This document shows, in pieces, positions 17,171 through 25,054 of a stretch of 64,000 nucleotides of DNA. Source of the DNA: Alcanivorax sp. (GTDB lineage Bacteria; Pseudomonadota; Gammaproteobacteria; Pseudomonadales; Alcanivoracaceae); NCBI RefSeq assembly GCF_019431375.1, contig NZ_CP080267.1:1488001-1552000 (forward strand), in the 5' to 3' direction. The position numbers were made by a program, and so were the translations under genes. Within the stretch, counting starts at the first letter, position 1; the number at the start of each line of letters is the position of its first letter. Below the pieces are notes generated by a model. It was not told the DNA's origin. It saw nothing but the letters and a program-made list of their open reading frames with translations, and searched no databases.

Positions 17171-18323
17171 GGAACCTCTGAAAAACTCCCCGACTTTGCC
17201 ATAATCAGGGCTTTCTATCAGCCACTTTCCGGGAATGCCATGAGCCAGCTGACTTTTGCCGAAGCCGAATATGAACACAAGAAGCGCAAGACCCGGCGGG
17301 AAGTGTTCCTTGAGAAGTTGGATCAGTTGCTACCCTGGAAGGCGCTGGAGTCCACGATTGCGGTCTATTACGCCTCCGGTAGCACTGGCCGGCCGCCGTA
17401 TCCGCTCTCCAGCATGCTGCGCATTCATGTCATGCAGATCATCTACAACCTGAGTGATCCGGCGATGGAAGATGCCTTGTATGAGATCGAGTCTATGCGC
17501 CGTTTCGCAGGGATTCGGCTCTCTCGGGTTCCTGATGAGACAACGATCCTGAACTTCCGGCACCTGCTGGAGCAGCACACTCTTGGCAAGAAGCTGTTCA
17601 AGAAGATCAACCGTCAGTTGGCACGACATGGCCTGATGGTTCGGGAAGGCAGCATCGTTGATGCGACGATTATCGAAGCGCCCAGCTCGACGAAGAACAA
17701 AGGTAAGGCTCGTGATCCGGAGATGCACCAGACCAAGAAAGGCAATCAATGGCACTTTGGCATGAAGTGCCATATTGGCGTCGATGATGCACGGTGGGTC
17801 TGATTCATAGCCTTGCCACTACCGCCGCGAATGAGCATGACCTGACGGCATCAGACCAGCTTTTGCATGGCAAAGAGAAACGTGTCTGGGGAGACGCGGG
17901 TTATTGCGGTATCGAGAAACGCGAAGAGCACAAGAACCGTAAAGTGGATTGGTTTATCGCTGAGCGTCCTGGTAAGCGCTCCACGATGTCGAAGGTTGCG
18001 CTGGAATGCGAAACCATCAAAGCCAGCGTACGTGCCAAAGTGGAACATCCCTTCCGAGTGATCAAAGGCATGTTCGGTTACAGCAAGGTTCGCTACCGGG
18101 GTCTGGCGAAAAATACCAACCGGCTCTATCTCCTGGCGGGGCTGCACAACCTGTTGAGGGTGAAACGGGTGCTGCTGCCCTAGGGGCAGTGCGCCTGATT
18201 GCCGCTAAAGTGCGGCAATCAGGCGAAAAAATGAACACTCAAGAGTGAATTGTGGCCTGAATTTGATGGCAGAAGCCTGTTGATCATCGTAAAGGCGAAA
18301 AAAGCGAGTTATTCAGACCTTCC
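17171..18323 (+). mobile_element. IS5-family insertion sequence with TTAG target duplication
   Basis: A 1153-bp element. The left end GGAACCTCTGAAAAACTC (17171-17188) and the inverted right end GGAAGGTCTGAATAACTC (18306-18323) match at 15 of 18 positions. The 4-bp direct repeat TTAG flanks it at 17167-17170 and 18324-18327, which is the YTAR-type target of the IS5 group. It carries one transposase gene, disrupted by a frameshift. A hairpin at about 18189-18225 (CGCCTGATTGCCGC and inverse) follows the gene. It sits 130 bp upstream of the HIT gene start. Confidence 0.92.
17240..18183 (+). pseudogene. IS5-family DDE transposase, frameshifted
   Basis: The first frame (17240-17803) gives the IS5 N-terminus: MSQLTFAEAEYEHKKRK, RPPYPLSSMLRIHVMQ, the first DDE aspartate region IVDATIIEAPSSTKNKGKARDP and MHQTKKGNQWHFGMKCHIGV. 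It then runs into ARWV and a stop. The second frame resumes at once as GLIHSLATTAANEHDL and continues through WGDAGYCGIEKREEH and VEHPFRVIKGMFGYSKVRYRGLAKN to 18183. A single-base change near 17790 separates them. IS5-subgroup enzymes are made from one frame, so this copy is probably inactive, or the base is a sequencing error. Confidence 0.88.
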
Positions 18324-18424
18324 TTAGATTGTCGGGATTTGCGCATGACAGGAATGGTTGAGGAGGAATGAGATCGCGCCGCGAGCGACGCTCTTACAGT
18401 TAGACCTAGCGTTTATTTCAGGCA

Positions 18425-18454
18425 CAAAAAAGCCCGGCTGTTGCCAGCCGGGCT
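18425..18454 (-). terminator. Intrinsic terminator, probably the original tRNA-Pro terminator
   Basis: AGCCCGGCTG and CAGCCGGGCT (18431-18440 and 18445-18454) around a TTGC loop, with six A at 18425-18430 giving a U-tract on the minus strand. It lies just outside the left att repeat. Before integration of the element it would have stood directly downstream of the minus-strand tRNA-Pro gene. Confidence 0.85.
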
Positions 18455-18470
18455 CTTCTGTATCTCGATT

Positions 18471-18485
18471 GGGACGGGAGGACTC
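18471..18485. other. Left attachment-site repeat of the integrative element
   Basis: GGGACGGGAGGACTC matches GGGACGGGAGGATTC at 30971-30985, inside the T-arm of tRNA-Pro, at 14 of 15 positions (12 perfect in a row). The integrase lies next to the right copy. Together they delimit an element of about 12.5 kb. Confidence 0.75.
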
Positions 18486-18543
18486 ACATTCCACAGGTAA
18501 ACAGTTGAAATACATTGATTATCCTCAATACCAATAACCAATA

Positions 18544-18562
18544 TACCCCCATAAATACCCCC
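18544..18562. repeat. Arm-type direct repeat near the left end
   Basis: TACCCCCATAAATACCCCC at 18544-18562 recurs at 30833-30851, just upstream of the integrase gene. Paired repeats inside both ends, within 150 bp of the att cores, are what is expected of arm-type binding sites for a P4-like tyrosine integrase. Confidence 0.7.
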
Positions 18563-18599
18563 AATTTGCTCCAGCTGGACCGCTCATCGGAGCGATTCC

Positions 18600-19249
18600 A
18601 TCCATCTGGCGGCGCCTCATCTCGGCTGGCCCAATCATCTCAAGGGCCGCTCGGAGGGCAATTTGGCCGGCCCACCCCTGCAGGACCAGTTTGTACGATG
18701 CATCGTACAGTGCCTCACTGCATCCGATTGGATCAGCCGGTCGGCATTTCAGCATTTATCAGCAAGGCGCCAGCTAACCTTAGTGTTCGGCAGCCAGGCC
18801 GCTTTGATTAATCTTGATACCTTTTCAAACGCTGGCGAACTCCTCGCGCGTAGTGACCCCGGAAAAACCTTCCGGCGATGTCAAGTTTTGACCAGTAGAC
18901 AAGACGTATACATTAACCAAGATACGGATCAAGATTTCAGGTTTTTTCAGGTTCCGGTGCTCCCGATGTCAACATTTGTCAACATGCAAGCAGACTCGCT
19001 CCAGGCTTCAACATTCTTCAACACCCCCGGGAGCGAAGTTCGCAGCCTGGTTCGCACCCTCTACGCGCGTAGTGACTGTGGAAAAATCTTCACCCCTACT
19101 TTTCCCTACCTGCCTCACGCGCGTATTGGTCGCAAAACGTCAAGGCCGCAGCCCTCGCGCGCGGATACCTGCACGTAGCTGTCTCGAAACCTTCCGGTGG
19201 TAGGCTGTCGCTGGTTAAGAATTGTTAAGGTCCAGAAAAGGAATCCACC
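18600..19249. promoter_or_regulatory. Repeat-rich control region of the integrative element
   Basis: About 650 bp without a convincing gene but full of repeated words. One family, CTACGCGCGTAGTGACTGTG followed by AAAAATCTTC, has copies at 18841-18875 and 19059-19093, weaker relatives at 19113-19140 and 19152-19200, and a near-identical distant copy at 25000-25034. A second family, GTCAACATTTGTCAACAT and TTCAACATTCTTCAACAC, lies at 18968-19022. Spaced AAGATAC/CAAGAT words occur near 18810-18935. The layout resembles an iteron or operator array ahead of the first genes of the element; function unknown. Confidence 0.6.
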
Positions 19250-19540
19250 ATGAGAGCCCCCATCACCCTCACTCAAGAAAAGCTGGAGGAAATCACTGGT
19301 TACAGCAGGACATCAGCGCAGGCTAGGTGGCTCATGGAGGCCTACCAGATCCAGGCAAAGTACAAAGCAGGTGGGGGCCTGTCTGTACCTCGATTGCTGT
19401 ATTTCCAGCGGGCAGGCATCTCTATCGACACCGCGGAGCCGAATGAACAGCCGACCATGAACTGGGCAGCACTAGAAAAGGAGGAAGCGAGGCCAAAGCC
19501 CAATCTCGACTTTCTCGAGACAGAGGGAAAAGCAAAGTGA
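19250..19540 (+). CDS. DUF4224-like small phage/island protein
   Basis: A 96-residue protein beginning MRAPITLTQEKLEEITGYSR, ending in an acidic, Lys-rich tail. The LTxEELEEITGY opening is typical of DUF4224 proteins, which occur next to integrases in phages and islands and are sometimes discussed as excisionase-like; no experimental function is known to me. GAAAAGGAATCC precedes the ATG. The next gene overlaps by 4 bp and is a diverged relative, so this is a tandem pair. It is the first gene after the repeat-rich control region, so it may be regulated by it. Confidence 0.7.
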   Translation: MRAPITLTQEKLEEITGYSRTSAQARWLMEAYQIQAKYKAGGGLSVPRLLYFQRAGISIDTAEPNEQPTMNWAALEKEEARPKPNLDFLETEGKAK

Positions 19541-19743
19541 ACCCCGAGATAATCACCGAGGAAGAGCTGCTTGAAGACACCGGCTTCAATACCCGGGCCC
19601 CGCTCAAGCGGTGGCTGGACAGGCACGGCATCAGTTACCGGATGGGCTCCGGGGGAAGGATCTGTGCGGTGTCCGTCAAAGAGTACTGCGGCATTGTCGA
19701 TCCAGTGGAACAGAAAGACTCAGAGGGCCTCGAGTTCCTCTAA
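19537..19743 (+). CDS. Second DUF4224-like small protein
   Basis: A 68-residue protein, MNPEIITEEELLEDTGFNTR then APLKRWLDRHGISYRMGSGG, similar in its first 45 residues to the preceding gene (EELxExTG and RWLxxxxI). It overlaps that gene by ATGA, so both are translated as a unit. The WLDRHGI helix and basic stretch look like a small winged-helix/excisionase-type DNA-binding fold, but this is inference. Confidence 0.68.
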   Translation: MNPEIITEEELLEDTGFNTRAPLKRWLDRHGISYRMGSGGRICAVSVKEYCGIVDPVEQKDSEGLEFL

Positions 19744-19767
19744 GAGCGCCCGACTCATAGTCACCCG

Positions 19768-20298
19768 CTACCAACTAATACTTGAAATATAACTCTCGCT
19801 CTCTACCCACCCCTGATTATCATGGTTCGTTATTACTGTTAGGGAATAGGCGAAGCCATCAAGCTTCCACTCTTGCTCAGATATAACAACAGCAGCGGTG
19901 AACTCCCCGGCCTTAAATTTTTGCTCCTTCGTCTTTGGATCCCCAAATGCTTCTGCGCTCACTGAAGACAGCCCCACCCAGTCGGCCTCATTAATGGTGT
20001 GAGTAACATAAGAAAGCCTGCCGCCTTCAAAACCGTATGAGGTGTGACTGCAGGCAGTGCCGGCCGGGCAATCCAACTCTACATTGACCCCTTTTCTCGT
20101 ACTGCAGATAGCGAATCCGGCTCCATCAAACTTTATATCTGACTCAGCTGCACAACCAAAATTCGGCTTAATCGATAACAATTGGGCCGGAGTCTCAACG
20201 TCATAAAAATGCGCACCATTATCTAGAACCACCTTCTCCGGGCCGCTAGAGCACGAAGCAGCGGTTAAGGCCGCAATAATTATATAGCCTTTGTTCAT
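19768..20298 (-). CDS. Hypothetical lipoprotein
   Basis: A 176-residue protein with a lipoprotein signal: MNKGYIIIAALTAASCSSGP, cysteine at residue 16. The mature part contains five further cysteines (FGCAAES, AICSTRKG, LDCPAGTACSH), so disulfides are likely. No family recognised. It is 20 bp downstream of a secreted-protein gene on the same strand, suggesting a two-gene unit of envelope cargo on the element. Its lower GC content than the core genes fits foreign origin. Confidence 0.7.
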   Translation of the reverse strand: MNKGYIIIAALTAASCSSGPEKVVLDNGAHFYDVETPAQLLSIKPNFGCAAESDIKFDGAGFAICSTRKGVNVELDCPAGTACSHTSYGFEGGRLSYVTHTINEADWVGLSSVSAEAFGDPKTKEQKFKAGEFTAAVVISEQEWKLDGFAYSLTVITNHDNQGWVESESYISSISW

Positions 20299-20318
20299 CT
20301 TTCTTCTCTTCAGTAGTT

Positions 20319-20783
20319 TTATAGTTCTTCAAAATTGATATAGCTGCAATTTCCCACCATCACTGTTGCTTTGGTGAAGACAACATTATCCCCAGACCTA
20401 CTGGTCGTCATCATGAAATCAAGCGCCCCAGATGTGGTTTCCACGAATGTATAGGTCTCGACCGTCTTTCCAGGGTAAAGAACGACAAAGGAAGCAGAGC
20501 CCTTCCCGCGGCTTACCATGGCGACGGTGCCGCCATCTGCCCTAGATGACGTTATTGTCTCTGACGCATCGATGAAGAGAATATCGAACTTCCCGTCCGC
20601 GTCTTTAACAAGGGTGACCTTACCCTGCGAAATCTGGTCCTCTTTCCACCCTGCACTATCCTGTCCGATATGACCAATTTCAGGGTAGTAGGTGTAACCT
20701 TTTGGGCTGAAGCACTGAGCAACTGGAGACGCGCTCAAAATGCCTGACAGCAGCAGCCCCGCAATAAAAGTCACTATTTTCAT
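20319..20783 (-). CDS. Hypothetical secreted protein
   Basis: 154 residues with a cleavable signal peptide (MKIVTFIAGLLLSGILSASP). The mature part is beta-rich, with two cysteines (AQCFSPKG, VGNCSYINF). The start at 20783 is preferred to an in-frame start at 20867 because it puts the signal peptide at the N-terminus. No known family recognised. It is followed closely by the lipoprotein gene; the pair probably functions at the cell surface or periplasm. Confidence 0.68.
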   Translation of the reverse strand: MKIVTFIAGLLLSGILSASPVAQCFSPKGYTYYPEIGHIGQDSAGWKEDQISQGKVTLVKDADGKFDILFIDASETITSSRADGGTVAMVSRGKGSASFVVLYPGKTVETYTFVETTSGALDFMMTTSRSGDNVVFTKATVMVGNCSYINFEEL

Positions 20784-20796
20784 ATCCAGTCCATAG

Positions 20797-20982
20797 TTAG
20801 TAAAACCACTTGAATTCTGCACCCAATTCGATTTCTTGGTGCAGATTCGCTGCCTTCGACCAATCACATTCTACAGTCAGCGCCACATTGACAGTTTCCT
20901 TCAAATTCTTTGTCTTTAAATGTAAGAGCTGGAAACTATGGCCCAAAATGACACCATCAACAGACAGCCCCAAGTCAGCCAA
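20797..20982 (-). CDS. Possible small hypothetical protein
   Basis: A 61-codon frame with a TTG start and an AAGGGGG stretch 11 bp upstream, immediately before the secreted-protein gene. The sequence has no recognised motif. It could be a short leader gene, the tail of a degraded gene, or chance. Confidence 0.25.
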   Translation of the reverse strand: MADLGLSVDGVILGHSFQLLHLKTKNLKETVNVALTVECDWSKAANLHQEIELGAEFKWFY

Positions 20983-21077
20983 ATCAGATAAACCCCCTTA
21001 ATTTTCAACCTCTTACACTTATCCATTGCACGATACAGCTTCTTCCAAACGGCATCCTGGACTGTCTCTACGGTCAG

Positions 21078-21105
21078 TTTGCAATAACTATGTTGGTGTT
21101 ATACT
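21078..21105 (+). promoter_or_regulatory. Sigma-70 promoter of the toxin-antitoxin-like pair
   Basis: TTTGCA at 21078-21083 and TATACT at 21100-21105, spaced 16 bp, lie about 74 bp before the start of the 170-residue protein. It is the best-formed promoter in the element. No clear palindromic operator overlaps it. Confidence 0.6.
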
Positions 21106-21178
21106 GCGCGCAATAGCAGCTTGGCGGTGTACCAATCACCACATAAGGTATACCGGGGTGCTGGGGAGAGGGGAGCAC

Positions 21179-21691
21179 ATGTCAGAAACAGCAAGTAGCG
21201 TACTTTGCTTTGGCCAGTACTTGGTGGGCGAGCACACACGTGCACGTTCATTGCACTTCCTGAAGGCTATCGATAAAACTATCGAGACCCTCAGCATAAT
21301 GAAATCTCGCATGCTCAACGATGCGAGAGAAGCAACCTTATTCCTTGATGAAATCAATACAATTGAATCTGATTTCATCATTGAGAGTGTCGATGAAACT
21401 TCTGAGAACCTCGAGAAGTACCTCGACAACAATAAAAAATTGCTTAGGACTCTTAAACGTAAACGCCGCTGCGCAGATGAAGACAGCAATCTCCTTGACC
21501 ATGACGGCGTAATCGAAGCTTATGATGAAGTAATTGAAGCCTGTATACACGTCACGAACACCATCGAAGACCTGCGTTGGGCCCTCCTTGAGCACAACGC
21601 TGATGCTGAACAGCACGTTGTAAAAGAAGAAAACCTGATTTCTTCCCCGGCTGAGATTGATGCAGCACTGGGGAAGTTAATGAATGATTAA
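21179..21691 (+). CDS. Hypothetical acidic helical protein, candidate antitoxin
   Basis: 170 residues, mostly helical with long charged stretches (SENLEKYLDNNKKLLRTLKR, EAYDEVIEACIHVTNTIEDL) suggesting coiled coil. The ATG at 21179 has GGGGAG just before it. The gene overlaps a RelE-like toxin gene by 8 bp, the usual position for an antitoxin. However, it is about twice the usual antitoxin length, and no ribbon-helix-helix or HTH DNA-binding domain was recognised. Either it is an unusual antitoxin or it works with the toxin in another way. Confidence 0.6.
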   Translation: MSETASSVLCFGQYLVGEHTRARSLHFLKAIDKTIETLSIMKSRMLNDAREATLFLDEINTIESDFIIESVDETSENLEKYLDNNKKLLRTLKRKRRCADEDSNLLDHDGVIEAYDEVIEACIHVTNTIEDLRWALLEHNADAEQHVVKEENLISSPAEIDAALGKLMND

Positions 21692-21971
21692 GATTTCCAA
21701 GATTGACCCTTCAAGAAAATCGTTCGAGCGCAGCTTCAAAAAACTTCCAAAGAATATCCAGGAGAAGGTTGGGGAGGCCCTTAAGGGCCTCCTTCTTGAC
21801 CCGATTCCCAAAAAGTGGAATTTTGAAAAACTGAATGGCTACAAAAACCCAAACATTTACACCGTTCACATCACTCCAAATCACAGCCATAAACTAAGCT
21901 TTGAAGTGGTTGACGAAATAGCCATACTCAGAATCGTTGGGACTCACAAGAAAATAGACGACGCCCCATAG
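21684..21971 (+). CDS. RelE/ParE-superfamily toxin-like protein
   Basis: A 95-residue protein with the RelE layout: an N-terminal FERSFKKLPKNIQEKVGEAL helix pair, a central LNGYKNPNIYTVHIT strand region and a C-terminal LSFEVVDEIAILRIVGTHKK strand with a final His-Lys. The KLNGYKN and RIVGTHKKID motifs are typical of RelE-like mRNA interferases or type II toxins. It overlaps its upstream partner by 8 bp, so the two are coupled. Ribosome-dependent mRNA cleavage is the family activity; whether the catalytic residues suffice here cannot be judged by eye. Confidence 0.72.
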   Translation: MIKISKIDPSRKSFERSFKKLPKNIQEKVGEALKGLLLDPIPKKWNFEKLNGYKNPNIYTVHITPNHSHKLSFEVVDEIAILRIVGTHKKIDDAP

Positions 21972-21995
21972 CCTTTCCGGTTCCCAAAATCGGCA

Positions 21996-22262
21996 GTGCA
22001 GATGACCGAAATCTCCCCCTACCTCTGGCTTGCAGGCTTTCTCACCATGCTGATGGTGCTGATTTTCATTGCCTGGATACTAGCCCAGCTCGTCCTGTCG
22101 AAGGCCGAGCCGGGCACTCATGAGCACAAGATAGTGAAGTGGTGGGCCAATCTGTTGTCTTGGCCAGTGGCCATCGTGGGTTACATCTTCCTGCCGGTGA
22201 TTGGCGGGATCTTTCTTGTGGTCGCTCTGGGTCACCTTATCTGGCTCCCACTCAGTTGGTAG
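21996..22262 (+). CDS. Small membrane protein
   Basis: 88 residues with two to three transmembrane helices (LWLAGFLTMLMVLIFIAWIL and LSWPVAIVGYIFLPVIGGIF followed by VVALGHLIWLPL). An ATG at 22002 is as plausible as the start given. No family recognised. It lies 24 bp after the RelE-like gene and converges on the large ejection-like gene, with a 11-bp overlap at the 3' ends. Confidence 0.55.
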   Translation: MQMTEISPYLWLAGFLTMLMVLIFIAWILAQLVLSKAEPGTHEHKIVKWWANLLSWPVAIVGYIFLPVIGGIFLVVALGHLIWLPLSW

Positions 22263-24978
22263 CCGACCTGGCTCCTGCCGCCCCTGAGCCAGCAACACCC
22301 GCCCCTACTGCTCTGGAGAAATTGACCTCCGGCATGTAGCGCAACGCCGGCGGATGAATCGCCTCCTGTCCCTCAGTCGCCAACCGGCGGTCAGCACCCG
22401 ACCTCCGGAGTCCATCGACAACATCCGCAACGAAACCGCCCACAATGGGCAGCTTTGCAGTGATCCCGAGACGCCCAGCCATCCGGGTGATGGTATCGGT
22501 CAGCCGGTCAATGGCAGGCCCTGATGGCACATAGTCCCTACTATCTCTCTGGGTGCGACGCATGAGTTTCATCAGCTGATCCAGCTGGTTCATGCTTGAA
22601 GATCCGTAAAGCCTCATTGCCCAAACCCTGCCATCGCCCTGATACATTTGGTCCCAGCCCTTGAGAACCTGACCGGTATTTCGCAACCGCCCGGCATCGT
22701 CATAGAACAATCGCAAAAGTCCGGCCTCCTGCAATGCTGCCCAGGCTTGCGAGTCTCGGCCTACCGCCTTGTTGAGTCGACCAAGCACCGCCAGCGCATC
22801 CTTTTTGTTCCCCAGCTTCGTTGAACCTGCCAGATGATTGATAACAGCCACCGGAGACAGATCCTCATGGATGATGTCACTGATGACCTTGCCAGCCCGG
22901 TCCTTAATTTGTCGCCCATCCTTGTAGGTATCGTTGATACCAAACTTCGCCATGTGCTGACGGTTGGCCGCCCGGGCCCCCTTGAGGGACTCCATAGCTG
23001 CCTCATCACCGGCATACATGGCTTGGTCCAGCATGTCGTCAGCCCAGGTATCAAATTCCCGCAGGATGGTGGCCGCTGCCGCCCGGTCACTACTCTTGGC
23101 GCCCCGCCATTGGCCCTGCAGGTACCGGCGCATTTGCTCATACTGCTGGATGGGGACATCACCGCCTCGGAGGGTTTCCACTGCTCCCAGCATCTCCGCA
23201 GTCGCCGGATAGTTCTCCCGCATTAGGTCTCGCCCGGGGAGCTTGTGACTGGAGGTTTCCAAGGCCTGAGTCAGTCGCCCCGGTAGGCTCTCCATCCCTT
23301 CCGCCCGGAACGTACCGGCATACCCTGCAGCTCGGCTATAAGCCTCATCAACAACACCTTTTGACTGGTCGTAAGCATCCTTTAGGTCTGCTCGAACCTG
23401 ATAGCCTGCATCTCCCACGCTATCCAGCCCTTGGCCGGTGACCTCCTCCCTGATGGTCCGGGCCCGGTCGGCCAGCGCCGCTTCGTTATCCTTCTGGATA
23501 ACCCGCAGTTCGTCCTGTGGCTGCCCGCCATATCCACCTCGGCTCACTTTATCCAGCTCTGCAAAGTCAGATGGCTGCCCGGTCACGTGCGGTCGAAGTG
23601 GCGAGAATCCAGGGATCTGCTCCCGGAAAGCCTCCCCGATGGCTACCTGAAAAGCTTCCTCCGGAGACTTGGCCGCCTTGGCCTGCTGATGAACAGTGGT
23701 CCAGAACTCTGGAGCCGCATTCTCAAGCATAGACCTGTATTCACCGGCGTTTTGCATCACCAGATCTTTCGTAGCAAGAACAGCCTCAGGACCGTTCCCC
23801 GAGATCCTTTTGAAAAGCTCCCCCACCGCATGAGCTCCGCGCTGTAATCCTGCCCCTGCCAACTCACCTACAGGCTGGAGCACGGCGCCTGCACCGCCAG
23901 CAAATGCCGCATTCCTTGCCATGTCCCGGCCTGAAATGTCCGCGCCTACTGTGTTCGCCCCCATATCAGAAAGGGTGGACTGAGCTGCAGCCCCACTGCC
24001 CGCCATCAGAGAGCGCCCCACACCACCGGCCTGAGCGATTTTCTGGCCAACCCATGGCACCCCCCTTGCTAGCCTGCCAGCTCCCAAATAGCTGCCAACC
24101 TGAGCGGCTGTGGTAGCCGCATCACTTAAGCTGGCCCCCGGCTTGTTCAGGTAACCCATGCGTTCCTGCCCTTCCGGGTCTCTGTAGACCAAGACCGCAT
24201 TACCAAATGGATCCTGCTCCCACCGATGCTCCACACCAGCGGAGGCAAGCTGCTCATCCCAAATGTTCTTTTTGGCCTCATCATCAAAGGTCAGAAGCGT
24301 TCCCGTCGAGGTGCGGAAATTCTCGCCACGATGGTCGCCCAAGAAGGGGCCACCAAATACCTGGTCTGCATCAATTTCCGGGATACCCGGGACAGTGCGG
24401 TCATTGCCGGTGACGAAGCTCACGAACCCGCCTTTATCCGGGCTTGCCTGGATCCGCTCTACAGCCTGCTGCTGGCTGTCAGCCAGCGGGAGACCATCAC
24501 CAGTGGTTTGCAGCTCTGCACGGAGGCGCCGTACCTCAGCAGCCAACGTCCGGGCGCCTTCGACATCCCCAGCGGCATCAGCCTTCACCAATGCGTTTTC
24601 CGCTTGCTTCAACCTCTGCAGCTGGCCCTGACCGGCATCAGCGCCGTCAGCGTCTGGATAGGCTGGCCTTGCAGTGGGCAGTCCAGAACCACCGCTCTGC
24701 CCACCGAAGTCCTGCTCTGTGGCGATGCCGGCCGCGATGGCTTTCTGCTTGATGGCTTCCTTGGGCGTCCCCACCTGGACGCCCTGAATCATTCGCCCAT
24801 TAGGCAGTTCCACATCCATGGTCTGCTCCTCTTTTTGGGCGACAGGGCCGGCCGTGGACAGGCCAGACGTACGCGGCTGTTTCTGCTCGGCTTTCCGGAT
24901 GGCCTTCTTCATCGTTTCCTGGCTGGTTCCATCAGGGAATTCGAGGGTGCCCAAGGTGGGGTGCTGTACTTCAATCAT
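22252..24978 (-). CDS. Phage DNA-ejection/internal virion-like protein
   Basis: 908 residues. The N-terminus carries two tandem copies of a motif seen in phage ejection and tail-lysin proteins: LEFPDGTSQETMKKAIRKAE, then LPNGRMIQGVQVGTPKEAIK. The middle (about residues 300-420) is Gly/Ala-rich and hydrophobic (VGSYLGAGRLARGVPWVGQK, AAFAGGAGAVLQPVGELAGA), as in proteins that insert in the host envelope during DNA injection. The C-terminal half is helical. AGGAG lies 7 bp before the ATG at 24978. No capsid, portal or tail gene is nearby, so this is a single virion-type gene on an island. The ejection role is inferred from composition and motif. Confidence 0.65.
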   Translation of the reverse strand: MIEVQHPTLGTLEFPDGTSQETMKKAIRKAEQKQPRTSGLSTAGPVAQKEEQTMDVELPNGRMIQGVQVGTPKEAIKQKAIAAGIATEQDFGGQSGGSGLPTARPAYPDADGADAGQGQLQRLKQAENALVKADAAGDVEGARTLAAEVRRLRAELQTTGDGLPLADSQQQAVERIQASPDKGGFVSFVTGNDRTVPGIPEIDADQVFGGPFLGDHRGENFRTSTGTLLTFDDEAKKNIWDEQLASAGVEHRWEQDPFGNAVLVYRDPEGQERMGYLNKPGASLSDAATTAAQVGSYLGAGRLARGVPWVGQKIAQAGGVGRSLMAGSGAAAQSTLSDMGANTVGADISGRDMARNAAFAGGAGAVLQPVGELAGAGLQRGAHAVGELFKRISGNGPEAVLATKDLVMQNAGEYRSMLENAAPEFWTTVHQQAKAAKSPEEAFQVAIGEAFREQIPGFSPLRPHVTGQPSDFAELDKVSRGGYGGQPQDELRVIQKDNEAALADRARTIREEVTGQGLDSVGDAGYQVRADLKDAYDQSKGVVDEAYSRAAGYAGTFRAEGMESLPGRLTQALETSSHKLPGRDLMRENYPATAEMLGAVETLRGGDVPIQQYEQMRRYLQGQWRGAKSSDRAAAATILREFDTWADDMLDQAMYAGDEAAMESLKGARAANRQHMAKFGINDTYKDGRQIKDRAGKVISDIIHEDLSPVAVINHLAGSTKLGNKKDALAVLGRLNKAVGRDSQAWAALQEAGLLRLFYDDAGRLRNTGQVLKGWDQMYQGDGRVWAMRLYGSSSMNQLDQLMKLMRRTQRDSRDYVPSGPAIDRLTDTITRMAGRLGITAKLPIVGGFVADVVDGLRRSGADRRLATEGQEAIHPPALRYMPEVNFSRAVGAGVAGSGAAGARSATN

Positions 24979-24999
24979 GCTGTCTCTCCTGCTGATTGC

Positions 25000-25034
25000 C
25001 TCTACGCGCGTAATGACTGTCAGAAAATCTTCAG
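25000..25034 (+). repeat. Distant copy of the CTACGCGCGTA repeat
   Basis: CCTCTACGCGCGTAATGACT followed by GTCAGAAAATCTTCA is about 31 of 35 identical to the copy at 19059-19093, six kilobases away. It lies 20 bp upstream of the ejection-like gene start, between that gene and the small gene behind it, which suggests a shared regulatory site. Confidence 0.7.
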
Positions 25035-25054
25035 GGCCCACGCATGCGTGTGCG

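Noticed and set aside
17780..17800. Programmed frameshift in the IS5 transposase
   Set aside because: No slippery run is present at the switch, and IS5-subgroup transposases are normally made from one frame. Damage or a base-call error is simpler.
18460..18490. tRNA-like end near the left att site
   Set aside because: Only 15 bases match the tRNA-Pro T-arm; no cloverleaf can be drawn, so it is an att repeat and not a second tRNA.
18600..19250. CRISPR-like array in the control region
   Set aside because: Repeats vary in sequence and spacing, there is no constant spacer length, and no cas gene is present in the window.
20797..20982. Fragment of an outer-membrane barrel ending in FKWFY
   Set aside because: The terminal aromatic resembles a barrel end, but 61 codons with a TTG start and no other strand pattern do not support it. 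Kept only as a low-confidence small ORF.
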